DNA of 64,000 nt from Xylanimonas ulmi (lineage in GTDB: Bacteria; Actinomycetota; Actinomycetes; Actinomycetales; Cellulomonadaceae). The stretch covers positions 1,984,001 through 2,048,000 of the forward strand of contig NZ_SGWX01000001.1 in assembly GCF_004216535.1 (NCBI RefSeq). Direction: 5' to 3'. The notes beneath the pieces are model-generated. The model made no database searches and was not told the DNA's origin. It was given only the letters and a program-made list of their open reading frames with translations. A program made the position numbers and the translations under genes. Of this stretch, positions 35,621-44,781 are shown piece by piece (within the stretch, counting starts at the first letter, position 1; every line of letters starts with the position of its first letter).

Positions 35621-36196
35621 ATGGACGCCGACGACGCCGTCGCGGCCGCGCTGCGCACGATCGGCCGCGCGGGCTTCCTGCCCGCGCCCGCCCGGTACTG
35701 GGCGGGCGAGGACCGACCGCTGGCGATCGGGCACGGACAGACGTGCTCACAGCCGTCGACCGTCGCGGCGATGCTGCGCCTGCTCGACGTGCGCCCGGGC
35801 GCGCGCGTGCTCGACGTCGGCGCCGGCTCGGGGTGGACGACGGCGCTGCTGGGGCGCCTGGTCGGGCCCGGTGGTCAGGTGCTGGGCGTCGAACGGCGCG
35901 ACGACCTCGCCGCCTGGGGCGCGGCCAACCTGGAGCGGTGCGCCATGCCGTGGGCGCGCGAGGTCGCCGCCCGCCCCGGCGTGCTCGGCTGGCCGCGCGA
36001 GGGCGGGTGGGACCGCGTGCTCGTCTCGGCCGCGGCCCGCCGGCTGCCGCCCTCACTCGTGGAGCAGGTCGCCCCCGGGGGCCGCATGGTGATTCCGGTG
36101 CGCCACACCATGACGCTGGTGACGGTCGACGACGACGGCGCGGCGCACGTGAGCGAGCACGGCTCCTACCGGTTCGTGCCGCTCGTCGAGGACTGA
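35621..36196 (+). CDS. Protein-L-isoaspartate O-methyltransferase-like SAM methyltransferase
   Basis: A 191-residue class I methyltransferase of the PCMT family: [93 protein letters not shown]. The SQPSTVAAM and [11 protein letters not shown] motifs are typical of L-isoaspartyl methyltransferases, which repair damaged aspartyl residues. The ATG at 35621 was chosen because homology begins directly after it. It is convergent with tdk, with only 21 bases between the stops. Confidence 0.88.
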   Translation: MDADDAVAAALRTIGRAGFLPAPARYWAGEDRPLAIGHGQTCSQPSTVAAMLRLLDVRPGARVLDVGAGSGWTTALLGRLVGPGGQVLGVERRDDLAAWGAANLERCAMPWAREVAARPGVLGWPREGGWDRVLVSAAARRLPPSLVEQVAPGGRMVIPVRHTMTLVTVDDDGAAHVSEHGSYRFVPLVED

Positions 36197-36217
36197 GCCC
36201 GCGCGCCCGGCCGCCGC

Positions 36218-36808
36218 TCAGCGCCGATGGTCGCGGCAGCGCGCCTGGTAGGACTCGGCGCCGCCCACGTGCGCGGCGACCGGCGCGGTGGGGTCCGCGG
36301 CGCCGTCGGACGCGACGCGCACGTGGTAGGCGGCGTCACGGCCGCAGACCATGCACACAGCGGTGAGCTTGTCGACGCGCTCGGCCACGGCCATGAGCTC
36401 GGGCAGCGGGGAGAACGGGCCGCCGTCGAACGTCACGCAGAGCCCGGCGACCACGACGACCAGGCCCGCGTCGGCGAGCCCCACCACGACGTCCACGAGC
36501 TCGGCGCCGAAGAACTGCGCCTCGTCGATCGCCACGAGCTCGGTCCCCGGCTCCAGCAGTCCGGGGATCTCGGCCGCGCCCGACGCCGTCGCCGAGGGCA
36601 GCTCAAGCCCGGAGTGCGAGGCCACCTTGCCGCCGCCCGCGCGCACGTCGAGGACGTGATTGACCACGACGACGCCGCGGCCCGCGAGCCTGGTGCGGCG
36701 CACGCGCCGCACCAGCTCCTCGGACTTGCCGGCGAACATGGGCCCGGCGACGACCTCGATCCGCCCCGTGCCCGATGGCCGGGAGCGCGCCGGGATCACG
36801 CCCGCCAT
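36218..36808 (-). CDS. tdk: Thymidine kinase
   Basis: A 196-residue type II (TK1-like) thymidine kinase: P-loop VVAGPMFAGKSEELVRRVRR, catalytic-base region AIDEAQFFGAEL, and zinc ligands in CMVCGRDA and the C-terminal CRDHRR, with one further ligand expected. It phosphorylates thymidine in salvage. ATG 36808 lies 7 bases after the RNase E/G stop; longer in-frame reading upstream lies inside that gene and is low complexity. Confidence 0.95.
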   Translation of the reverse strand: MAGVIPARSRPSGTGRIEVVAGPMFAGKSEELVRRVRRTRLAGRGVVVVNHVLDVRAGGGKVASHSGLELPSATASGAAEIPGLLEPGTELVAIDEAQFFGAELVDVVVGLADAGLVVVVAGLCVTFDGGPFSPLPELMAVAERVDKLTAVCMVCGRDAAYHVRVASDGAADPTAPVAAHVGGAESYQARCRDHRR

Positions 36809-36815
36809 GGGCAGG

Positions 36816-39800
36816 TCAGCCCTCGGTCGGCTCGGCCGAGGCCGCCTCGTGCGCGTGCGCGGCCGCGGCCGCGATGGTCGCGAGGGTCGCCTTGACGGCC
36901 TCGCGCGCCTGCGACTTCTCCTCGGGCAGCTTGGGCGGCTCGGGGTGCGCGGCCGGCTCGGCAGCCGAGGCTGAGCCGCGGCGGCGGCGCCCACGCTTGG
37001 ACTCGCCCTGCGGCGCGCCGTCGGCCGGCTCCGCGTGCGTGTGGCCGGCGCCCTTCTCGATGGGCTCGGCGTGCACGATGAAGCCGCGGCCCTTGCATGC
37101 CTCGCAGGTCTCGCTGAACGCCTCGACCAGGCCCTGGCCCACGCGCTTGCGGGTCATCTGCACCAGGCCCAACGAGGTGACCTCGGCCACCTGGTGCTTG
37201 GTGCGGTCGCGGCCCAGGCACTCGACCAGGCGGCGCAGCACCAGATCGCGGTTCGACTCGAGCACCATGTCGATGAAGTCGATGACGATGATGCCGCCGA
37301 TGTCGCGCAGGCGCAGCTGGCGCACGATCTCCTCGGCCGCCTCGAGGTTGTTGCGCGTCACGGTCTCCTCGAGCGTGCCGCCGGCGCCGGTGAACTTGCC
37401 GGTGTTGACGTCGATGACCGTCATGGCCTCGGTGCGGTCGATGACCAGCGAGCCGCCCGAGGGCAGCCAGACCTTGCGGTCCATGCCCTTGGCGAGCTGC
37501 TCGTCGACGCGGTGGACCGTGAATACGTCGGTGGGCTCAAGCCACTTGGTCACGCGCTCGCGCAGGTCGGGGGCGAGCTCCTCGACGTACGTCGAGACCT
37601 CCTGCCACGCGCCGTCGCCCTGCACGACGAGCGAGGAGAAGTCGTCGTTGAAGATGTCGCGAACGACGCGGATCGCCAGGTCGGGCTCGCCCTGCAGCAG
37701 CGCCGGAGCGCTCGTCGAGGCCCGGCCCGCCTTGGTCGTGATGGCGTTCCACTGCGCCTGCAGGCGCTCGACGTCGGCCTTGAGCTCGGCCTCCGAGGCG
37801 CCTTCGGCCGCGGTGCGCACGATGACGCCCGCGCCCTCGGGCACGATCTCGCGCAGCACCTTCTTCAGGCGCGAGCGCTCGACGTCGGGCAGCTTGCGGC
37901 TGATGCCCGTCATGCCGCCGCCCGGCACGAGCACCAGGTAGCGCCCGGCGAGCGTGACCTGCGAGGTCAGGCGGGCGCCCTTGTGGCCGATCGGGTCCTT
38001 GGTGACCTGCACCAGCACCGAGTCGCCCGACTTGAGCGCCTGCTCGATGCGGCGCGGCTGGCCGCCCTCGAGGCCCGCGGCGTCCCAGTTGACCTCGCCC
38101 GCGTACAGCACGGCGTTGCGGCCCTTGCCGACGTCGACGAACGCGGCCTCCATGGACGGCAGCACGTTCTGCACGCGGCCCAGGTAGACGTTGCCGACCA
38201 TCGAGGACTGCGACTGCTGCGAGACGTAGTGCTCGACCAGCACACCGTCCTCGAGCACCGCGATCTGGGTGCGCGCGTCGCGCTCGCGCACGACCATCGA
38301 GCGCGAGACGGACTCGCGGCGCGCGAGGAACTCGGCCTCGGTGATGATCTGGCGGCGGCGGCCCGCGTCGCGGCCCTCGCGGCGGCGCTGGCGCTTGGCC
38401 TCCAGGCGCGTCGATCCCTTGAGCGCGGTGACCTCGTCGGAGCGCGAGCGGGGCGTCTCGGCGCGCTCGGCGCGCGAGCCGCGACGGCGGCGACGACGGC
38501 GACGCGAGCCGCCCGCCTCGTCCTCACCCGACTCGTCGGACTCGGGAGCGTCGTCGGCCTCGCCGTCGCTCTCGGCGGACGACGGCGCGTCCTGCTCCTC
38601 GTCCTCGTCCGACTCCTCGCCGTCCTCGTCCTCGGGGCGCCGTCCGCTGCGGCGGCCGCGCCCTCCCCGGCGACGACGACGGCGCGGGCGATCGTCGTCC
38701 TGCTCGATCTCGACGTCCTCGTCGTCCTCGACCAGGTCCTCGGGGCGCAGGTCGACCAGCTCAACGCCGTCGGCGACGAGCTCGGCCTCGATCGCGGCGA
38801 CCTCCTGCGCGGCGGCGGCGTCCTCGCCGGTGAGCTCGACGGGCTCGGACGGCTGCGCGGGCGCTACGGGCGTCTCGGGCGTCTCCGGGGCCTCCTGGCT
38901 GGCGGGCTCCGCGGCGTCGTCACGCGCCTGCGGCGGGCCGGCGGGGGCCTGGGCGCGACGCGAGCGGCGCGGCGTCGACAGGTCGGGCGCCTGGAAGAGC
39001 AGCGCGGTCGTGGCCAGGCGCGGTGTCGACGAGCCGGGCGCCGACGAGGCGGTCGACTCGGCGGCGGGCGCGGACTCAACGGCGGCCTCACCTGCGGCGG
39101 GCTCGCTTGCGGCAGGCTCGCTCGAGGCGGGCTCGCTCGAGGCGGCGGCCTTCGCGGTGGGCGACGACGCACGCGAGCGGCGCGCGCGCTTCGGGCGCTC
39201 CGGAGCGTCGGCCGCGGGGAGGTCGGCCGCAGGGGCGTCGGCGGCGCGATCCTCGACTGCGGATGCGACGGCGTCGGCGGACTCGGTCGCGACGGCGTCG
39301 TCGACCGCGGGGGCGCTGGCGTCGGCCTCGACCGACTCGGGCGTGGCGGACTCGGGCGTGGCGGGGCTCGGCGCGGTGGCCCGCGCCCGGGTGCGCCGAG
39401 GCGCGGGCGAGGCGACGTCGCCCGACGCGGCGCGCGAGCGTCCGCGGCGCGGCGCGGCCTCGGCGCTGGCAGGAGCGGCTTCACCGTGACCGTCGGGCAG
39501 CTCGATGTCGTCGAGCGTGCGCACGGCGCGGCGGGGCGCCTTGGCGGGCTTGTCCGCCGACTTCGCGGGCTTGTCCGCCTGATTCGCGGGGGCCTGCGTG
39601 ACACGCTCGGGCAGCACGATGCCGTCAAGGGTCAGGCTTGGTGCGGACGGGGACGCCGCAGGCGCCGTGGCCGCATCCGAGGTGGCGGCGGGCTCGGGAG
39701 TCGAGGTCGGGCGTGAGACGCGGCGCGACCTGCGGGCGGGCGGCGCCGCGGCCGGCTCGGCGACCGCCGCAGCGGCGGGGGCCGCAGCGGCGGGGGCCGC

Positions 39801-39965
39801 AGCGGCGGCGGGCGACGTGGCGTCGTCGGTGCGCGTCGGCAGGATGATGCCCAGGTCCAGCGCGGGGGCCGCGTCGGCGGCCGGGCCGCCCGCGGCGCGC
39901 GTCACGCGGCGACGGGCGGGCTTGCGGGGGGTGTTGCCAGTGGTGCCGGTGTTGTCTGAGGTCAC
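36816..39965 (-). CDS. rne: Ribonuclease E/G
   Basis: A 1049-residue RNase E/G. The first ~550 residues are disordered, Ala/Pro/Glu-rich with Arg-rich islands (RRRRRRGGRGRRSGRRP). The catalytic region follows: S1 domain GNVYLGRVQNVLPSMEAAFVDVGKGRNAVLYAGEVNW, metal-binding VIDVNTGKFTGAG and IIVIDFIDM, and the Zn-link CEACKGRGF. The Ala/Glu-rich tail resembles other actinobacterial RNase E proteins. It cuts mRNA and processes rRNA/tRNA. GTG 39965 was chosen; upstream in-frame codons are unlike the rest. The 465-base gap upstream is shared with the divergent cyd operon. Confidence 0.93.
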   Translation of the reverse strand: MTSDNTGTTGNTPRKPARRRVTRAAGGPAADAAPALDLGIILPTRTDDATSPAAAAAPAAAAPAAAAVAEPAAAPPARRSRRVSRPTSTPEPAATSDAATAPAASPSAPSLTLDGIVLPERVTQAPANQADKPAKSADKPAKAPRRAVRTLDDIELPDGHGEAAPASAEAAPRRGRSRAASGDVASPAPRRTRARATAPSPATPESATPESVEADASAPAVDDAVATESADAVASAVEDRAADAPAADLPAADAPERPKRARRSRASSPTAKAAASSEPASSEPAASEPAAGEAAVESAPAAESTASSAPGSSTPRLATTALLFQAPDLSTPRRSRRAQAPAGPPQARDDAAEPASQEAPETPETPVAPAQPSEPVELTGEDAAAAQEVAAIEAELVADGVELVDLRPEDLVEDDEDVEIEQDDDRPRRRRRRGGRGRRSGRRPEDEDGEESDEDEEQDAPSSAESDGEADDAPESDESGEDEAGGSRRRRRRRRGSRAERAETPRSRSDEVTALKGSTRLEAKRQRRREGRDAGRRRQIITEAEFLARRESVSRSMVVRERDARTQIAVLEDGVLVEHYVSQQSQSSMVGNVYLGRVQNVLPSMEAAFVDVGKGRNAVLYAGEVNWDAAGLEGGQPRRIEQALKSGDSVLVQVTKDPIGHKGARLTSQVTLAGRYLVLVPGGGMTGISRKLPDVERSRLKKVLREIVPEGAGVIVRTAAEGASEAELKADVERLQAQWNAITTKAGRASTSAPALLQGEPDLAIRVVRDIFNDDFSSLVVQGDGAWQEVSTYVEELAPDLRERVTKWLEPTDVFTVHRVDEQLAKGMDRKVWLPSGGSLVIDRTEAMTVIDVNTGKFTGAGGTLEETVTRNNLEAAEEIVRQLRLRDIGGIIVIDFIDMVLESNRDLVLRRLVECLGRDRTKHQVAEVTSLGLVQMTRKRVGQGLVEAFSETCEACKGRGFIVHAEPIEKGAGHTHAEPADGAPQGESKRGRRRRGSASAAEPAAHPEPPKLPEEKSQAREAVKATLATIAAAAAHAHEAASAEPTEG

Positions 39966-40430
39966 GCGGTGTGCTCCTGCTGCCCTGCCGCCCACCCCAC
40001 ATCCGTGAGCCGCCGGGCGGTCGTCGCCCGAGCCACGCTCTGGTGCGCGGCGCCGGACGGAAGTCTCGGTGACGGCCGACTGCTGCCTCGTCTTCGCGGA
40101 CGCCGGGCGGCCAGGGCTTGGTGCGACCCAGGCCGCGGCACCGCGTGCGGACGCGGGAGCTGCGGGCTCGTAGCCGTCTGGGTGATGTGGCCCCGACGGT
40201 TGCCTACCAGTATCGCACTCCCCGGGTACTGGCGCGTGAGTCACGCCGAGCGAGTCGGACTTTCTGGGTGTTGACTGAGAGTCGACCCGCTCTCGCTGTT
40301 GCGAGCGAGGTCACAGCGAGTTGTGTTGACTTGTGAAGAACTTCACGAGCACGCTGCTCGTGAGCCTCGACGGGCGGAGACGATCCGATCGCCGAGGACG
40401 CGCCCTTCGTCTGAGTACAGGAGACGCCCG
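39966..40430. other. Intergenic region between rne and cydA
   Basis: 465 bases without a convincing gene between two divergent units. It contains the Rex-like box at 40331-40348, an overlapping hairpin CACGAGCA-CGC-TGCTCGTG at 40344-40362, a TTGACT -35-like hexamer at 40326-40331 and the cydA ribosome-binding site AGGAG at 40419-40423. The rne-proximal 300 bases hold nothing I can name and are probably the rne 5' untranslated region. Confidence 0.6.
40331..40348. promoter_or_regulatory. Rex (redox sensor) operator before cydABDC
   Basis: TTGTGAAGAACTTCACGA matches the actinobacterial Rex consensus TTGTGAA-N4-TTCACAA with one mismatch. Rex represses cyd genes when NADH is low (established in Streptomyces). 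The site overlaps a TTGACT -35-like sequence and lies about 80 bases before the cydA start. Confidence 0.8.
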
Positions 40431-41930
40431 ATGGATGTGCTCGCGCTCGCCCGATGGCAGTTCGCCATCACGACCGTCTACCACTTCATCCTTGTCCCGT
40501 TGACGATCGGGCTCGCCCCGCTGGTCGCCGGGATGCAGACGGCGTGGGTGGTGACCAAGAACGAGAAATGGCTCCGGCTGACGAAGTTCTTCGGCAAGCT
40601 GCTGCTCATCAACTTCGCCCTCGGCGTCGCGACCGGCATCGTTCAGGAGTTCCAGTTCGGCATGACCTGGAGCGAGTACTCCCGGTTCGTGGGCGACGTG
40701 TTCGGCGCCCCGCTGGCGATGGAGGCGCTCGCCGCGTTCTTCATCGAGTCGACGTTCCTGGGCCTGTGGATCTTCGGCTGGGACCGCCTGAGCAAGAAGG
40801 TGCACCTGGCGTGCGTGTGGCTCTTCGCGCTGGCCACCAACCTCTCGGCGTTCTTCATCCTGTCGGCCAACTCGTGGATGCAGCACCCCGTGGGCACCAC
40901 CTTCAACCCCGAGACGGGGCGCGCGGAGATGGAGTCCATCTGGGCGGTCCTGGGCAACAACACGCTGTGGGCGGCGTTCCCGCACACCATCACGGCGTCC
41001 TTCCTCGTCTCGGGCACGTTCATCTGCGGCATCGCGACCTGGTGGATGGTGCGCCTGGTCCGGTCGAAGAAGCCCGAGCTGGTCGAGCTCGCGCGCTCCA
41101 CCTACCGCCCCGCCGTCGTGCTGGGCGCCGTCGTCATGCTCCTGTCCGGCGTCGGCGTCGCGCTCTCGGGCGACGTCCAGGGCAAGATCATGTACGAGCA
41201 GCAGCCCGGCAAGATGTCGGCCGCCGAGGCGCTGTGCGAGTCGACCGAGGGCGCGGCGTTCTCGATCCTCACCGTCGGCCCTCTCCTCAACCCGACGTGC
41301 GACCAGCTCACGCACCTCATCGAGATCCCAGGTCTGGCCAGCTTCCTCGGCACCGGGCACTTCTCCGGGCCTGACTCGCTGCTGCCGGGCGTCGATGACG
41401 TGCAGCAGCAGATGTCCGACAAGTTCGGCGCGACCGACGAGGCCGGCAACCCCATCACCTACACGCCCCCGCTCGGCGTCTCCTACTGGTCGTTCCGCCT
41501 CATGATCGGCCTCGCGGCCTTCTCGGCCGCGCTGGCGCTGTGGGCTCTGTGGGCCACGCGCCGCGGGCGGCTGTCGGACAGCCGGTGGCTGTCCCGCCTG
41601 GCCGTGATCGCGCTGCCCATGCCGTTCCTCGCCTGCTCGTTCGGCTGGATCTTCACCGAGGTCGGGCGCCAACCCTGGGTCGTGGCGCCCAACCCCACCG
41701 GCGTCGACGGCGTCTGGCTGCTGACCTCGGCCGGCGTGTCCACGGCCGTGCCCGGCGGCGTGATCCTCACCTCGATGATCGTGTTCACGGTGCTGTACGC
41801 CGGGCTCGGCGTCATCTGGTATCGCCTGCTGCACCGCTACGCGATCGAAGGCGTCCCCCAGGTGCACGACGAGTCACCCGAGGCGCGCTCGGACGACGAC
41901 GCCGACCGCCCGCTGTCCTTCGCCTACTGA
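40431..41930 (+). CDS. cydA: Cytochrome bd ubiquinol/menaquinol oxidase subunit I
   Basis: A 499-residue membrane subunit carrying the three hemes: WQFAITTVYHFILVPLTIGL (His18 ligand), MEALAAFFIESTFLGLWIFGW, LGNNTLWAAFPHTITASFLVSG (His ligand) and the GWIFTEVGRQPWVV quinol-site motif. It has the short Q-loop typical of Gram-positive and actinobacterial enzymes. ATG 40431 follows AGGAG with 7-base spacing; longer upstream codons would cross the Rex box. First gene of cydABDC; high-affinity oxygen reduction at low oxygen. Confidence 0.97.
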   Translation: MDVLALARWQFAITTVYHFILVPLTIGLAPLVAGMQTAWVVTKNEKWLRLTKFFGKLLLINFALGVATGIVQEFQFGMTWSEYSRFVGDVFGAPLAMEALAAFFIESTFLGLWIFGWDRLSKKVHLACVWLFALATNLSAFFILSANSWMQHPVGTTFNPETGRAEMESIWAVLGNNTLWAAFPHTITASFLVSGTFICGIATWWMVRLVRSKKPELVELARSTYRPAVVLGAVVMLLSGVGVALSGDVQGKIMYEQQPGKMSAAEALCESTEGAAFSILTVGPLLNPTCDQLTHLIEIPGLASFLGTGHFSGPDSLLPGVDDVQQQMSDKFGATDEAGNPITYTPPLGVSYWSFRLMIGLAAFSAALALWALWATRRGRLSDSRWLSRLAVIALPMPFLACSFGWIFTEVGRQPWVVAPNPTGVDGVWLLTSAGVSTAVPGGVILTSMIVFTVLYAGLGVIWYRLLHRYAIEGVPQVHDESPEARSDDDADRPLSFAY

Positions 41931-41957
41931 GCCCCGAGTCGAGACTGGAGACCTGAG

Positions 41958-43046
41958 ATGGACCTGTCGATCCTGTGGTTCGTCATCATCGCCGTCCTGT
42001 GGACGGGGTACCTCGTGCTCGAGGGCTTCGACTTCGGCGTCGGCATGCTGATGTCCTTCTTCCCGCGCGGCACGCGCGAGCAGCGCGAGTCCGAGCGCCG
42101 CGTGCTGGTCAACACCATCGGCCCGGTGTGGGACGGCAACGAGGTGTGGCTGCTGACCGCGGGCGGCGCGACGTTCGCCGCCTTCCCGGAGTGGTACGCG
42201 ACCCTGTTCTCGGGGTTCTACCTGCCGTTGTTCATCATCCTGCTCGCCCTCATCGTGCGCGTGGTCGCGTTCGAGTACCGCGGCAAGATCTCCACGCCCG
42301 GTTGGAGCCGCCGGTTCGACCTGATGATCCAGGTCGGCTCGTGGGTCCCCGCGATCCTGTGGGGCGTGGCGTTCGCCAACCTCGTGCGCGGTGTGCTGCT
42401 CGACGACGCCCACCAGTACGTCGGCGGGTTCTGGGCGCTGCTCAACCCGTTCGCGCTGCTGGGCGGCCTGACCACGCTCGTGCTGTTCCTGCTGCACGGC
42501 TCGGTGTTCCTCGCGCTCAAGACCGACGGTGAGCTGCGGGCCCGCGCGCGCCAGTTCGCCGCGCGGCTCTCGCTCGCGGCGGTCGTCGTGGCGGGCGGCT
42601 GGGCCATCTGGGCGCAGGTCGCCTACTCGGTCCCGTGGACGTGGGCCGCCGTCGCGGTCGCCGCGGCGTGCCTGGTCGGCGTCGTGATCACCAACGCGCG
42701 CGGCGCCGAGGGCTGGGCCTTCACGCTGTCGGCGCTGGCCATGGTCGCGGCCGTCACGCTGATCTTCGGCTCGATGTTCCCCGACGTCATGCCGGGACGT
42801 GACGGCGGGCCGTCGCTCTCGATCGCCGAGGCGACGTCGACCGACTACACGTTGACCGTCATGACGTGGGTCGCGGTCATCCTCACCCCGGTCGTGATCG
42901 CCTACCAGAGCTGGACGTACTGGGTCTTCCGCCGCCGTCTGACCTCGAAGGACCTGCCAGCGCCGGCGGGCCTGGTGTGGAAGAGGGTCCGCGAGGCGCT
43001 CGGCGGGCACGACGAGCCCGCCGTCAAGCCCGCCGACCTCGCGTGA
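41958..43046 (+). CDS. cydB: Cytochrome bd oxidase subunit II
   Basis: A 362-residue membrane subunit: ILWFVIIAVLWTGYLVLEGFDFGVGML, RRVLVNTIGPVWDGNEVWLLTAGGATFAAFPEWYATLFSGFYLPL, SWVPAILWGVAFANLVRGV and a terminal SWTYWVFRRR. It pairs with CydA. The gene follows cydA by 27 bases with a GGAG site. Confidence 0.97.
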   Translation: MDLSILWFVIIAVLWTGYLVLEGFDFGVGMLMSFFPRGTREQRESERRVLVNTIGPVWDGNEVWLLTAGGATFAAFPEWYATLFSGFYLPLFIILLALIVRVVAFEYRGKISTPGWSRRFDLMIQVGSWVPAILWGVAFANLVRGVLLDDAHQYVGGFWALLNPFALLGGLTTLVLFLLHGSVFLALKTDGELRARARQFAARLSLAAVVVAGGWAIWAQVAYSVPWTWAAVAVAAACLVGVVITNARGAEGWAFTLSALAMVAAVTLIFGSMFPDVMPGRDGGPSLSIAEATSTDYTLTVMTWVAVILTPVVIAYQSWTYWVFRRRLTSKDLPAPAGLVWKRVREALGGHDEPAVKPADLA

Positions 43047-43053
43047 CGGCCGC

Positions 43054-44781
43054 GTGAGGCCTCTCGACCCGCGCCTGCTGCGGCGGGCGCGCTCGGCCCG
43101 GCGGTATGTCGTCCTGACCGCCGGGCTGGGCCTCGGGTCCGCCGTCCTCGTCGTCGCCCAAGCGCTGCTGGTCGCCTCGCTCCTGGCCGGGCTCGTGACC
43201 CACGGGTCCGTGCCCGGCCCGAGCGCGGCCCGCACGCTGGCCGCGCTCGGCGCGGTCGCCGCCGGCCGCGCCGCCGTCGCCTGGGCTCAGGAGCGCTATG
43301 CGCAGCGGGCCGCCGCCCGCACGATCGCCGAGCTGCGCGCGCAGGTCGTGGCGCACGCCGTCGCGCTCGGCCCACGCTGGGCGGGCGGCGGCCAGCAGGC
43401 GCAGACCGCGACGCTCGCCACGCGCGGCCTCGACGCGCTGGAGCCCTACCTCGTCAAGTACCTGCCGTCGCTGCTGCTCACGGTCCTGGTCACGCCCGCG
43501 GTCCTGCTCGTGATGCTGGGCCTGGACTGGGTCTCGCTCCTGATCTGCGTGGTGACGCTGCCGCTCGTGCCGCTGTTCATGTGGCTCGTGGGGGTCATGA
43601 CGCAGGGCGCCTCCGAGCGGCGCCTCACGGTCGTCGAGCGGCTGGGCGCCCAGGTGCTCGACCTGCTCGCCGGGCTGCCCACGCTGCGCGCCTTCGGGCG
43701 GGAGACCGGACCGGGGGCGCGGGTGCGCGCGCTGGGCGACGCCTCCAAGCGCGCGACCATGGGCACGCTGCGCGTCGCGTTCCTGTCGGGCATGGTGCTG
43801 GAGCTGCTGACCACGCTGTCGGTCGCGATCGTGGCCGTCGGGGTGGGGCTGCGGCTCGTCGAGGGCGCCATGACGCTGCAGGTCGGCCTCGCCGTCATCA
43901 TGCTCGCGCCCGAGGTGTACCTGCCGCTGCGCGGCGTCGGCGCCCAGTTCCACGCCTCGACCGATGGCATCGCGGCGGCCGAGCGCGCGTTCGCCGTGCT
44001 GGAGGAGCCGACGCCGGACGGCGGGCGCCCCGACCCGACCCGCCGCCCCGACGCCGTGCGCGCTCTCGTGCTCGACGGCGTCACCGTGCGCGCCGGCGAC
44101 CGCGCCGTCGACGCGCCCGCGGGCCTGTCCGCGCGCGTCGAACTCGGGTCCGGGCGCCCGGGCGGCGGGCGCGTCGTCGCGCTGCGCGGCCCGTCCGGGG
44201 CCGGCAAGTCGACGACCGTCCAGGTGCTGCTGGGCCTGCTGCGCCCTGACGCCGGGACCGTCTCGCTTGAGGTCGCCGCCTCCCCCGGCCAGCCGCCCGA
44301 GCGCGTCCCGCTCGACGACGTCGACCCCGCGTGGTGGTGGTCGCAGGTCGTGTGGGTGCCCCAGCGTCCCGCGATCGCCCCCGGGACGCTGCGCGAGGTG
44401 GTGACCGGCGGGCTCGACGTGAGCGACGACGCCCTCGCCGCGGCCGCGCGCACCACGGGCCTGGACGCCGTCGTCGCCACGCTGCCCGCGGGGTGGTCGA
44501 CGCTGGTCGGGCTCGGCGGCGCCGGGCTGTCGGTCGGGCAGCGGCAGCGCGTCGCGCTCACCGCGGCCCTGCTGGCGGGCGCCGGACGGCCGCTCGTCGT
44601 GCTCGACGAGCCGACCGCGCACCTCGACGCCGCGGGCGAGCGCGTCGTGCTCGACACCGTGCGCGCCTGGCGCGAGGCTGGGCGCACCGTGCTGGTCGTC
44701 GCCCACCGCGCCTCGCTGCTCACGCTGGCCGACCAGATCGTCGACGTCGCGGCGCGCGCGCCGGAGGAGGTGACCGCATGA
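43054..44781 (+). CDS. cydD: ABC exporter subunit CydD
   Basis: A 575-residue half-transporter: six-helix transmembrane domain (about residues 1-320; RRYVVLTAGLGLGSAVLVVAQALLVASLLAG, EPYLVKYLPSLLLTVLVTPAVLL) and nucleotide-binding domain (Walker A RGPSGAGKST, signature GAGLSVGQRQRVAL, Walker B PLVVLDEPTAHLDAAG). With CydC it exports thiols/heme-related ligands needed for cytochrome bd assembly. It begins 8 bases after cydB. Confidence 0.95.
   Translation: MRPLDPRLLRRARSARRYVVLTAGLGLGSAVLVVAQALLVASLLAGLVTHGSVPGPSAARTLAALGAVAAGRAAVAWAQERYAQRAAARTIAELRAQVVAHAVALGPRWAGGGQQAQTATLATRGLDALEPYLVKYLPSLLLTVLVTPAVLLVMLGLDWVSLLICVVTLPLVPLFMWLVGVMTQGASERRLTVVERLGAQVLDLLAGLPTLRAFGRETGPGARVRALGDASKRATMGTLRVAFLSGMVLELLTTLSVAIVAVGVGLRLVEGAMTLQVGLAVIMLAPEVYLPLRGVGAQFHASTDGIAAAERAFAVLEEPTPDGGRPDPTRRPDAVRALVLDGVTVRAGDRAVDAPAGLSARVELGSGRPGGGRVVALRGPSGAGKSTTVQVLLGLLRPDAGTVSLEVAASPGQPPERVPLDDVDPAWWWSQVVWVPQRPAIAPGTLREVVTGGLDVSDDALAAAARTTGLDAVVATLPAGWSTLVGLGGAGLSVGQRQRVALTAALLAGAGRPLVVLDEPTAHLDAAGERVVLDTVRAWREAGRTVLVVAHRASLLTLADQIVDVAARAPEEVTA

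Noticed and set aside
37035-39716. 893-codon plus-strand open frame opposite RNase E/G
   Set aside because: It is complementary to the repetitive Ala/Glu/Arg tracts of rne, has no recognisable motif and no start signal.
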